Positions 16,164-23,889 of a stretch of 64,000 nt of DNA are shown in pieces. The stretch comes from Bordetella parapertussis (GTDB lineage: Bacteria > Pseudomonadota > Gammaproteobacteria > Burkholderiales > Burkholderiaceae_B). The DNA lies in contig CAMBFI010000002.1 of assembly GCA_945865935.1 (NCBI GenBank), positions 248,001 to 312,000 on the forward strand, in the 5' to 3' direction. A model generated the notes under the pieces. That model saw nothing but the letters and a program-made list of their open reading frames with translations. It ran no database searches and was not told the DNA's origin. The number at the start of each line of letters is the position of its first letter. Position 1 is the stretch's first letter. A program made the position numbers and the translations under genes.

Positions 16164-16220
16164 GCAGTCCGTTTCATGCAAACGGGCTGCCCCATAAAAT
16201 GAAGTAGCCCGTTTTCTTTT
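16164..16220 (+). promoter_or_regulatory. Two mutually exclusive hairpins, the second terminator-like
   Basis: Segment A (16164-16174) can pair with segment B (16180-16190) over 11 bases with one G-U. The first nine bases of B can instead pair with segment C (16206-16214), which is followed by TTTCTTTT. The alternatives have the layout of an attenuator or antiterminator read on the plus strand. No plus-strand gene follows, so it could equally end a small RNA or separate two minus-strand genes. Confidence 0.45.
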
Positions 16221-16237
16221 AGTGCTGCGCAATAAAA

Positions 16238-17518
16238 CTACACTAATGCATCAGACCAAATATTTTTAGCCCAACCCCACGCGTACACCCCTTCTAGCGC
16301 TGTGGGTGCCGTCGAAAGTCCGCCCGAACCCGCAACCGTTTTGAACGTTTTTTCAGCGGCGACGTATTGGTGCACGCTCGCCACGTGAACGACCTCTGTT
16401 TCATTGACGAAGCTGTAACACGTATTGGTCAGAACAGGCTGGGGGTTGATCGCAATACCCGCTAGCTCTGCGACGATTGCAGCGGCCGTGACTTTGGCAT
16501 GCTGATTCGCCATATGCCCTGATTTTGGCATCAAGGGCGCGACCTGAATCGAATCGCCGATGATGTGCACGTCCTTCGCTTTCGTTGATTCAAAGTTCAG
16601 ATAGTTAACCGTGGACCAACGGCCGTTTGCATCGGCGAGGCCCGCTTTAACGACGAGGTCACCTGCACGCATTAGAGGCAACAGATTGAGTACATCTGCC
16701 TTAATGTCGTCCTGAACATCAAACTTGAGTGTGCGTGTTTTGGCATCTACGGCCGTCACGTTGTGCTGTGGTCTGTATTCAATGATGCCAGGATACATTT
16801 TCGCCCAAGCCTCCTTGAACAACTTACCCTTAGACGTTACGTCTTGGTTCGCGTCTAACACCAACACCTTGGATTTTGGTTTGTGCTTCTTCAGATAGTT
16901 TGCAACCTGACACACGCGCTCGTACGGGCCGGGGGGGCAACGATAAGGTGCCATCGGGATCGATAGTGCATACACGCCACCGTCTTTCATGTCAGCGATC
17001 TGCTTGTGTAATGCGACAGTTTCCGGACCTGCCTTCCAAGCTTGTAACGTGACGCCTGCTTTGTTAGCGGCATCCAGTCCTTCGATACTCTCCATCATCA
17101 GGCCGATGCCTGGCGACAACACAAGCTTGTCGTATTTGACGGTCTTGCCTGAAGCGAGCAGCACCGTTTTTTTCGTTGCATCAATACTCGCGACCGAATC
17201 TTTGACCATCTTGACACCATGATTTTTTTCTAATCCGGCGTAGGGCGAGGTGATCTCAGCAATTTGGCGAGAGCCTCCCACAACCAAGTTAGACATCGGG
17301 CAAGAAATGAATTGGGCATTGGGCTCAATCAATGTGACTTGCGCAGTATTGTTTGAGAGCAAACGCAAATACTTGGCAGCTGTGGCACCGCCATAGCCAG
17401 CACCCACCACCACGACTTGCGCCGTCTTCAACGTATTGGCGCGCGTTTGTGTGCTTACGCCCATCGCAAGTCCAGCGACTGCGGCGCTTTGTCCCAGAAA
17501 GATTCGACGATTCATCAT
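16238..17518 (-). CDS. soxF: SoxF-type flavocytochrome c sulfide dehydrogenase, flavoprotein subunit
   Basis: 426 residues from ATG 17518 (AAGGGG nearby; 17515 is an equal choice). A twin-arginine signal NRRIFLGQSAAVAGLAMG opens the protein. The FAD-binding Rossmann motif VVVGAGYGGATAAKYLR and Cys residues of the sulfide site (for example FISCPMSNLVVGG, and CPPGPYERVCQ further on) follow, and the C-terminal FCSD domain ends with GVYAWGWAKNIWSD. It oxidises sulfide, passing electrons to a c-type cytochrome, here encoded 8 bases upstream. In Sox systems SoxF raises or restores activity. It is transcribed away from soxC. Confidence 0.88.
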   Translation of the reverse strand: MMNRRIFLGQSAAVAGLAMGVSTQTRANTLKTAQVVVVGAGYGGATAAKYLRLLSNNTAQVTLIEPNAQFISCPMSNLVVGGSRQIAEITSPYAGLEKNHGVKMVKDSVASIDATKKTVLLASGKTVKYDKLVLSPGIGLMMESIEGLDAANKAGVTLQAWKAGPETVALHKQIADMKDGGVYALSIPMAPYRCPPGPYERVCQVANYLKKHKPKSKVLVLDANQDVTSKGKLFKEAWAKMYPGIIEYRPQHNVTAVDAKTRTLKFDVQDDIKADVLNLLPLMRAGDLVVKAGLADANGRWSTVNYLNFESTKAKDVHIIGDSIQVAPLMPKSGHMANQHAKVTAAAIVAELAGIAINPQPVLTNTCYSFVNETEVVHVASVHQYVAAEKTFKTVAGSGGLSTAPTALEGVYAWGWAKNIWSDALV

Positions 17519-17525
17519 GGTCCCC

Positions 17526-17861
17526 TTAGTTCTTCTTGCCGAGTACATCGGCAATGATTTTCAACTGTTCGTCGGTATAGCCTTTTGCAAGCTGATGCAT
17601 GATGGTTCCAGTGCGAGCTCCGGTTTTATAGGCTAGCAATTGTTCATACATGGCCGAGCTTGTCAGTTGGTTAATCACCGGCATGGTGGCACCTGGTGCG
17701 CTCACACCGTTGGTGCCGTGGCAATTGGCGCACGTGGCCGCTAAGCTTTGTGCGTACAACCGCTGCGCCTGTATATCTTGCGCAGACGCCGTCGTCACAA
17801 ACATCGCAGCGCTAAGCCCTGCAGTCAGCATTCCTGTTTTGAACAAATTCTTTCTCATCAT
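17526..17861 (-). CDS. Small monoheme cytochrome c, partner of SoxF (SoxE/FccA-like)
   Basis: 111 residues from ATG 17861 with GGAGA six bases upstream; a longer frame lacks a ribosome site. The signal peptide ends at SAQD. A single c-heme site CANCH lies near residue 42, and the probable Met ligand is in ATMPVINQL or the later TIMHQLAKGYTDEQL. The classic SoxE/FccA partners are often diheme and longer, so this one is short for that role, but the gene order cytochrome-soxF supports the pairing. It would carry electrons from sulfide oxidation to the respiratory chain. Confidence 0.82.
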   Translation of the reverse strand: MMRKNLFKTGMLTAGLSAAMFVTTASAQDIQAQRLYAQSLAATCANCHGTNGVSAPGATMPVINQLTSSAMYEQLLAYKTGARTGTIMHQLAKGYTDEQLKIIADVLGKKN

Positions 17862-17947
17862 TGCCCGTCTCCTCGTATTGATGCGTAATGTCGTGATGGT
17901 CGTGCGATAGCGATCCGCTAACAATGCAGACTTACCCTTATGTCGGG

Positions 17948-18865
17948 TCACACTCCGTTCTTTTTAAACCACTCCAGACATTTTTCCCAGCCATCTTTTG
18001 CGGGACCCGCTTGATAGGTTGCGCGGTAATCGGCGTGAAATGCATGAGGCGCCTCTGGATAGATCTCAAAGCGCGACGCGGCAGCCGCTTTGTTGTCCTT
18101 TGCGGCGGCGAGTGCCTGCTTCATTTGGTCGACTGTATCCAAGCTGATTCCGGTGTCCTTTCCACCGTAAAGACCCAGCACTGGCGCCTTTAATTGCGCG
18201 GCGAGATCCACCGGGTGTGCGGGAAAGTTTTCGCTTTTATCCCCAACCAGTCTTCCGTACCAAGCAACGCCTGCACGCACTTGTGGCAAATGAGCGCACG
18301 CCAACCAGGTGATACGGCCACCCCAGCAAAATCCTGTCATGCCGACGCGATCCAAGTCGCCGCCTTGTTGTCCTGCCCATTTAAGCGCGATAGTGATATC
18401 ACCCATCACTTGCTTGTCGGGCGTCTTACCAACGATTTCGGTCATGATTTCGGCCATCGTTCCCAAGGAACTTGGATCACCTGCTCGAGTAAAGAACTCT
18501 GGCGCGATAGCCAGGTAACCCTGCTTCGCAAATCGTCGCGCAGTATCCGCAATGTATTCGTGCACACCAAAAATTTCACTCGCAATGATGACGATGGGCA
18601 GCTTGCCAACACTCGCCTTTGGTCGCGCAACATAGGCGTATAACTCGGTGCTGCCATCCTTGATAGTCTCCTCACCAGCCGCAATACCATCAAAGTTTGT
18701 TTGAATGACCTGGGCAAAGGTAGGTTCGGCAACCGACGCGAAGCCTAAGCACGCGGTTGCAGCCGTCGTGTTGCGCAAAAACTCACGCCGAGAACGACTT
18801 CGGTGACCCGCCAAGGCTTCGATGTCTTTAATATGGTCTGAACGCATTTGACCTCTGTTTTGCAA
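17948..18865 (-). CDS. Tat-exported dienelactone hydrolase family protein
   Basis: 305 residues. SRREFLRNTTAATACLGF near residue 25 is a clear twin-arginine signal, so the enzyme should act in the periplasm. The alpha/beta-hydrolase triad is Cys in MTGFCWGGRITW, Asp in GLYGGKDTGI and His in APHAFHADYR. Classic dienelactone hydrolase is cytoplasmic and acts in chlorocatechol breakdown; exported forms beside sox genes are known by occurrence, with role unknown. It is the first gene of the leftward arm, followed by the cytochrome and soxF, and shares its upstream region with soxC. Confidence 0.85.
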   Translation of the reverse strand: MQNRGQMRSDHIKDIEALAGHRSRSRREFLRNTTAATACLGFASVAEPTFAQVIQTNFDGIAAGEETIKDGSTELYAYVARPKASVGKLPIVIIASEIFGVHEYIADTARRFAKQGYLAIAPEFFTRAGDPSSLGTMAEIMTEIVGKTPDKQVMGDITIALKWAGQQGGDLDRVGMTGFCWGGRITWLACAHLPQVRAGVAWYGRLVGDKSENFPAHPVDLAAQLKAPVLGLYGGKDTGISLDTVDQMKQALAAAKDNKAAAASRFEIYPEAPHAFHADYRATYQAGPAKDGWEKCLEWFKKNGV

Positions 18866-19010
18866 AGATAGTTTTAGTGATTTTGAAAAGTTTACCCTAG
18901 GGTATCCCTGAATATCTACTTCTTTATTGTTATATTACTTTTACATCTTTGTTTATAACTAAAAAATTTACTAATGTCAGCCACTATTTTATTGTTGCGT
19001 AGGAGGCCGG
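18866..19010. promoter_or_regulatory. Divergent promoter region of the two sox arms
   Basis: 145 bases, clearly richer in A+T than the flanking genes. A perfect 12-base palindrome TACCCTAGGGTA (18893-18904) lies close to the leftward gene and could be an operator. AGGAGG (19001-19006) is the ribosome site of soxC. No Sox regulator gene is encoded in the window. Confidence 0.45.
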
Positions 19011-20375
19011 TTGAACACAAATGATTTAAGGCTAAAACTTGGTCGGCTCAAGCGAGCGCCAGAAAATTTTGTTTCTGCTGAGTTCGCTACCGAGGTGTCG
19101 GCCAACGGCATTACCGAAGCCCGTCGTAGCTTTTTGCGAAACAGTTTTTTAGCGGCCATGGCTGCGGGCGCAAGTACTGCACCGACCTTGGCTTTCGCGC
19201 AAGGCTCAACGGGCGATCCGACCATCCTTGACAAACAAGTGTGGCAAACAACGCTTGGCCAACCCGTCGCAGCAAGGCCCTATGGCGTGCCCTCAAAATA
19301 CGAAGCCAATCTACAGCGCCGCGAGTCACCCGGCCTCACACGCGTGTCTGCTGCCTCTGTCTCGTTTGCACCCCTCCAGGGCTTATTTGGCATTATCACA
19401 CCAAACGGACTGCATTTCGAACGGCACCACCAGGGGTGGGTTGACATCGATCCGGCCAAACACCGGCTCATGATCAATGGGATGGTCAAACAGGAAATGG
19501 TCTTCACCATGGAAGACCTCATGCGCTTGCCCTCTGTCTCGCGTATTCACTTTATTGAGTGCGGGGCCAACACGGGTATGGAATGGGGTAACGTCGCGGT
19601 CCCCACCGTTCAGTACACGCATGGGATGCTCTCTTGCTGTGAATTCTCCGGTGTGCCGCTGTCTATCTTGCTAGACATGGCTGGTGCCGATACAAAAAAA
19701 GGTAAGTACATTCTCGCCGAAGGCGGCGATGGCTCCGGAATGACGCGCACGATTTCAATGGAAATGGCGCTAGATGATGTGCTGGTTGTTTGGGGCATGA
19801 ACGGCGAAATGCTTCGGCCTGAAAACGGCTATCCCTTGCGCTTGGTGGTGCCTGGCGTGCAGGGTGTGAGCTCAGTTAAGTGGTTGCGCCGCATTGAAGT
19901 CGGCGACATGCCCTACGCCACAAAAGACGAAGCGGTGCATTACATGGACTTGATGCCAGATGGGATACATCGACAATACACGTCCATTCAAGAATGCAAG
20001 TCGGTCATCACCACGCCCTCTGGCGGACAGCAGCTGCTCGAAACAGGTTTCTACAATATTAGCGGCATGGCGTGGTCCGGCCGCGGCAAAGTCAAGCGGG
20101 TTGATGTGTCGGTTGACGGCGGACGCAACTGGCGCGAAGCGCGCATGGAAATGCCCGTATTAACCAAGGCCATTACGCGCTTCAACATCGATTGGGTGTG
20201 GGACGGAAAGCCTGCGATCTTACAGTCTCGCGCGACGGACGAAACCGGCCATATTCAATCTTCTTACAAAATGTTGCGCGAAGTTCGCGGTACCCGTTCG
20301 ATTTATCACAACAACGCGATTCAATCCTGGAAAGTAGACACCAATGGGGAGGTCAGCAATGTACAAGTTGGCTAA
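19011..20375 (+). CDS. soxC: Sulfane dehydrogenase molybdenum subunit SoxC
   Basis: 454 residues. It starts with TTG at 19011, four bases after a full AGGAGG; no in-frame ATG fits. A twin-arginine signal (ARRSFLRNSFLAAMAAG, about residues 43-59) is unusually far from the N-terminus. The sulfite-oxidase fold has the molybdenum-ligand Cys184 in HFIECGANTGMEW, and the C-terminal dimerisation domain carries VKRVDVSVDGGRNW. With SoxD it oxidises the SoxY-bound sulfane sulfur by six electrons, so thiosulfate can go fully to sulfate without sulfur globules. Confidence 0.95.
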   Translation: MNTNDLRLKLGRLKRAPENFVSAEFATEVSANGITEARRSFLRNSFLAAMAAGASTAPTLAFAQGSTGDPTILDKQVWQTTLGQPVAARPYGVPSKYEANLQRRESPGLTRVSAASVSFAPLQGLFGIITPNGLHFERHHQGWVDIDPAKHRLMINGMVKQEMVFTMEDLMRLPSVSRIHFIECGANTGMEWGNVAVPTVQYTHGMLSCCEFSGVPLSILLDMAGADTKKGKYILAEGGDGSGMTRTISMEMALDDVLVVWGMNGEMLRPENGYPLRLVVPGVQGVSSVKWLRRIEVGDMPYATKDEAVHYMDLMPDGIHRQYTSIQECKSVITTPSGGQQLLETGFYNISGMAWSGRGKVKRVDVSVDGGRNWREARMEMPVLTKAITRFNIDWVWDGKPAILQSRATDETGHIQSSYKMLREVRGTRSIYHNNAIQSWKVDTNGEVSNVQVG

Positions 20376-21453
20376 AACTCTAACTGGCGTCGTCGCACTC
20401 ACCTTACTGGGTGGCCTGGCCAACGCACAAGACACAAAAAAATTCTCCGGGATCGGCCGTGCTGCCACGCCCGCAGAAGTGGCCGCATGGGATATTGATG
20501 TGCGCCCAGACTTCAAGGGGCTCCCCAAAGGATCAGGGACCGCGGAACAGGGGCAAGAACTCTGGGAAGCCAAGTGTGCAAGCTGTCATGGCGTCTTTGG
20601 CGAGTCAAATGAAGTGTTTACCCCAATCGTAGGTGGCACGACCGCAAAAGACATCAAGACGGGTCGCGTCGCCTCGCTCACTGATCCGACCCAAGCACAG
20701 CGTTCAACGCTGATGCGCCTCTCCACCCTGTCGACTCTATACGACTACGTCTACCGAGCCATGCCGTGGAATGCACCGCGCTCGCTGTCGGCAGACGAAA
20801 CATATGCGCTCGTGGCTTACATGCTCTCACTAGGCGAGATCGTGCCAGAGGACTTCACCCTCAGTCACGAGAACGTCCAGGAAGTACAAGCCTTGTTGCC
20901 AAACCGTAACGGCACAACAACAGAGCACGGCATGTGGACCGTGGCGGGTCGGCCCGACGTACAGGGCAATCCTTGCATGACAAACTGCCCAACCGACAGC
21001 AAGATCACCTCTTTCTTACCGGATTTCGCCCGTAATGCGCACGAAAATATTACCGAGCAAAACCGTATGTTTGGGCCTTTCAGGGGTGCCGACACCACCA
21101 AACCACCCGTTAAAAAGCTTCCGGGCGCTGGGTTTGTCGCACCAGTCGCTGCCACAAGCGCTACCGCTACTGCCGCGGCGACCGTAGCTTCTGGGGCGAA
21201 TGCAGCGACATTGCAAGCGCTTTTCCAAAAGCATAACTGTACGGCCTGTCACGCGCCCGCCGCTAAGGGGGTAGGCCCGTCCATCGCTGAGGTGGCGAAA
21301 AAGTACAAAGATCAGGATGTCATTGCTAAACTAGCGACAAAGGTCAAAATGGGTGGGGCAGGCGCTTGGGGCTCGATTCCCATGCCACCACATGCCCAAA
21401 TGTCAGATACCGACATCACAAACTTGGTGAAATGGATGCTGACAGGGTCTTAA
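20359..21453 (+). CDS. soxD: Sulfane dehydrogenase diheme cytochrome SoxD
   Basis: 364 residues from ATG 20359, with GGGGAGG upstream; the start lies 17 bases inside soxC, so the two are translationally coupled. A Sec signal ends at NAQD. Two c-type heme sites are seen: CASCHGV in the N-terminal half and CTACHAP near residue 295. An Ala/Thr-rich linker separates the domains. It accepts the electrons from SoxC's molybdenum centre. Confidence 0.94.
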   Translation: MYKLAKTLTGVVALTLLGGLANAQDTKKFSGIGRAATPAEVAAWDIDVRPDFKGLPKGSGTAEQGQELWEAKCASCHGVFGESNEVFTPIVGGTTAKDIKTGRVASLTDPTQAQRSTLMRLSTLSTLYDYVYRAMPWNAPRSLSADETYALVAYMLSLGEIVPEDFTLSHENVQEVQALLPNRNGTTTEHGMWTVAGRPDVQGNPCMTNCPTDSKITSFLPDFARNAHENITEQNRMFGPFRGADTTKPPVKKLPGAGFVAPVAATSATATAAATVASGANAATLQALFQKHNCTACHAPAAKGVGPSIAEVAKKYKDQDVIAKLATKVKMGGAGAWGSIPMPPHAQMSDTDITNLVKWMLTGS

Positions 21454-21517
21454 GCAGCGGCATCTATTCGTATAAACTATTTCGACTATCAAACATTTAT
21501 CCAGTAAGGGAACTCTC

Positions 21518-21970
21518 ATGAACGTACAACGTCGCAGACTTCTGCAAATGTCAGCAATAGTGGGGCTCATGGCCAGCGCCGGCCTGATGACACAGGCCGA
21601 AGCTGCCGCCTGGAACAAGGCCGCCTTCGAAGCTAAGTCAGTCGATGATGTGGCCAAACTTTTAGGTGGCGCGACGCCCACCAAGTCGGACGCCATCACA
21701 TTGCGCGCACCTGACATCGCCGAAAACGGCGCCGTCGTGCCGGTTGGTGTTGAAACCAACTTGAAAGCAACAGAACTCGCCATTCTGGTGGAGAAAAATC
21801 CGAGTGCTCTCGCGGCCATGTTCGTCATTCCCGCTGGCGCAGAAGCCTTCGCCTCGACCCGCGTAAAAATGGGACAAACGTCAAATGTCTTTGCTCTCGC
21901 GAAAGTCGACGGCAAGTGGCTGATGGCCTCTAAAGAAGTCAAAGTAACGCTCGGTGGCTGTGGCGGCTAA
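21518..21970 (+). CDS. soxY: Thiosulfate-carrier protein SoxY
   Basis: 150 residues. A twin-arginine signal (QRRRLLQMSAIVGLMASAG) is followed by an immunoglobulin-like fold. The C-terminal swinging arm ends VTLGGCGG, whose Cys carries the sulfur intermediates covalently. SoxY has to be exported folded with SoxZ, which has no signal of its own; the tat genes of this window serve that. It lies 64 bases after soxD. Confidence 0.96.
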   Translation: MNVQRRRLLQMSAIVGLMASAGLMTQAEAAAWNKAAFEAKSVDDVAKLLGGATPTKSDAITLRAPDIAENGAVVPVGVETNLKATELAILVEKNPSALAAMFVIPAGAEAFASTRVKMGQTSNVFALAKVDGKWLMASKEVKVTLGGCGG

Positions 21971-22027
21971 GCGCGCTTAAAACGCAACGTACAAAACAAA
22001 CATAGAACATAGCAAAGAGAGAAAATC

Positions 22028-22342
22028 ATGGCAGATCCAATGCGCATTCGTGCAACTGAGAAAGATGGTGTGGTGGACGTACGTGTGCTGATGAAGCACG
22101 ACATGGAAACGGGTCAACGCAAAGATGCTGCGGGCGCATCCATTCCAGCTTGGTTCATTTCAACGCTCGAGGCAAAAGTTGGCGACAAAGTAGTTTACGC
22201 AGCCCAGTTGGGGCCTGCGGTATCCAAGGATCCCTACCTGCAATTCAAATTGAAAGGCAGTGCAAAAAAAGGCGACACAATTGCTGTAACTTGGGTCGAC
22301 AATAAAAACGAAACCCGTACTGACAAAACACAAATCAAATAA
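22028..22342 (+). CDS. soxZ: SoxZ, partner of the SoxY carrier
   Basis: 104 residues with no signal peptide. Family marks are MADPMRIRATEKDGVVDVRVLMKHDMETGQRKDA, IPAWFISTLEAKVGDKVV, and the C-terminal ITVTWVDN-like strand (here IAVTWVDNKNE). It forms the SoxYZ heterodimer and travels through Tat with SoxY. AAAGAGAG precedes the ATG. Confidence 0.96.
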   Translation: MADPMRIRATEKDGVVDVRVLMKHDMETGQRKDAAGASIPAWFISTLEAKVGDKVVYAAQLGPAVSKDPYLQFKLKGSAKKGDTIAVTWVDNKNETRTDKTQIK

Positions 22343-22401
22343 TTTTGTTGTGCTGATCGAACCGAGCCGCAATGTTGCCGTTCGCAAAAATGGAGACAAC
22401 C

Positions 22402-23202
22402 ATGAAACACTTCTTATTGGCTGGGCTGACAGCTATGTCGCTTGGCTTACCTACTATTGCTCTGGCACAATCGGCATCGGATCAGCTCGCGGAATATCGC
22501 AAAATGCTTGCCGAGGGCAATCCCGCCGAACTATACGAAGCCGCGGGCGAGGAACTCTGGGCGAAACCAGCTGGCCCGAAGAGTGCTTCTCTTGAAAAAT
22601 GCGATCTCGGGCTAGGCCCTGGCGTTGTCCACGGCGCCTCAGCCCAACTACCACGCTACTTTGCAGATACCAATCGTGTACAAGATCTCGAATCGCGTCT
22701 GATGACCTGCATGAGTACCCTCCAAGGCATTCCTGAGGCCGAAATGGTCAAAGGCTCCTTTGGCAAAGGCACGCGCAAAAATATCGAAGCGATTGTTGCG
22801 TATGTGGCCACGCACTCCAAGGGGATGAAGATCAACGTGTCGACTAAGCATCCAAAGGAAAAAGAGATGCTTGCCCTCGGCGAAAAAATCTTTTACCTGC
22901 AGGGCGGGCCGATGGACTTCTCTTGCGCCTCTTGTCACGCAGTCGACAACAAACGCATCCGCATGCAAGACTTGCCAAATCTGACCACACAGAAAGGCGC
23001 GGCAGAAGGCTGGGGTAACTGGCCCGCTTATCGCGTATCAAGCGGTACGTTTTGGACGATGCAGCAACGTTTGAACGACTGCTATCGCCAACAGCGCATG
23101 CCTTTCCCAATTTATGGTTCAGACGCCACCATCGCGCTTTCCGTCTTTATGGGGAACACGGCGAATGGCGGCACTGTGCAGACACCCGGCCTCAAGCGCT
23201 AA
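22402..23202 (+). CDS. soxA: SoxA, catalytic subunit of the SoxAX c-type cytochrome
   Basis: 266 residues from ATG 22402, with GGAGA six bases upstream. A Sec signal ends at LAQS. Only one heme site is present, CASCHAV near residue 174. The N-terminal domain that binds a second heme in diheme SoxA has just two separate Cys (KCDLG and LMTCMS), which probably form a disulfide. The active-site Cys, persulfide-modified in other SoxA proteins, is in NDCYRQQRMP. It is therefore a monoheme SoxA. SoxAX links thiosulfate to SoxY. Confidence 0.93.
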   Translation: MKHFLLAGLTAMSLGLPTIALAQSASDQLAEYRKMLAEGNPAELYEAAGEELWAKPAGPKSASLEKCDLGLGPGVVHGASAQLPRYFADTNRVQDLESRLMTCMSTLQGIPEAEMVKGSFGKGTRKNIEAIVAYVATHSKGMKINVSTKHPKEKEMLALGEKIFYLQGGPMDFSCASCHAVDNKRIRMQDLPNLTTQKGAAEGWGNWPAYRVSSGTFWTMQQRLNDCYRQQRMPFPIYGSDATIALSVFMGNTANGGTVQTPGLKR

Positions 23203-23218
23203 CTCCAGGGAGACACAA

Positions 23219-23851
23219 ATGAACAACACACTTATCAAACTGGCTGCAAGTACAACGTTGGCTCTGGGTGGCATTGCCTTAAGCAACGTCGCCCTTGCAC
23301 AAAAAATTGACCCCGCCGTGCAGGCTGTCATGGAGCGCAGCTTCCGTGAGCAAGGGATCGCCAAGCTTGACCGCATCCAACAAGACGAGTTCCAAGTGCT
23401 CTGCTCGGATGAAAAGTTCCGCGATAGCCCAGAGGGTAAAAAGAAAGCAGAAGCTCTACAAGCAGCTGCGCTCGCTTCAATCAAGCCGCCCTCTGACGGA
23501 AAATATTTAGGAAACTGGGCCGCCGGTGAAAAGATTGCGCAAAGCGGCCGCGGTGCAACCTGGACTGACAATCTCAAAACCGTGAATGGCGGAGGTTGCT
23601 ACAACTGCCACCAGATTTCGAAACAAGAAATCTCGTACGGGACGATTGGCCCTTCCTTGCTAGGCTATGGTAAAACGCGCGGCAATAGCGACGTCATCCT
23701 GACCTACACCTGGAATCGGATCAACAACTCCAAAGCCTATAACGCGTGCAGCAACATGCCACGCATGCAGCACTTTAACTTGCTCACCGAACAGCAAATT
23801 AAAGACGTCATGGCCTTGCTGCTAGACCCTGCATCGCCTGTAAATAAATAA
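23219..23851 (+). CDS. soxX: SoxX, monoheme subunit of SoxAX
   Basis: 210 residues from ATG 23219, with CAGGGAGA upstream. A Sec signal ends near LAQK. An N-terminal helical extension of about 90 residues comes before the cytochrome domain, whose heme site is GGCYNCHQI near residue 128. TIGPSLLGYGKTRG and NMPRMQHFNLLTEQQI follow, with the Met ligand. The extension is characteristic of longer SoxX proteins. The order here is A before X, the reverse of many alphaproteobacteria. Confidence 0.92.
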   Translation: MNNTLIKLAASTTLALGGIALSNVALAQKIDPAVQAVMERSFREQGIAKLDRIQQDEFQVLCSDEKFRDSPEGKKKAEALQAAALASIKPPSDGKYLGNWAAGEKIAQSGRGATWTDNLKTVNGGGCYNCHQISKQEISYGTIGPSLLGYGKTRGNSDVILTYTWNRINNSKAYNACSNMPRMQHFNLLTEQQIKDVMALLLDPASPVNK

Positions 23852-23889
23852 AGTCGTCGAATCGCGCTATACGCTGCAAGGAAGTTGAA

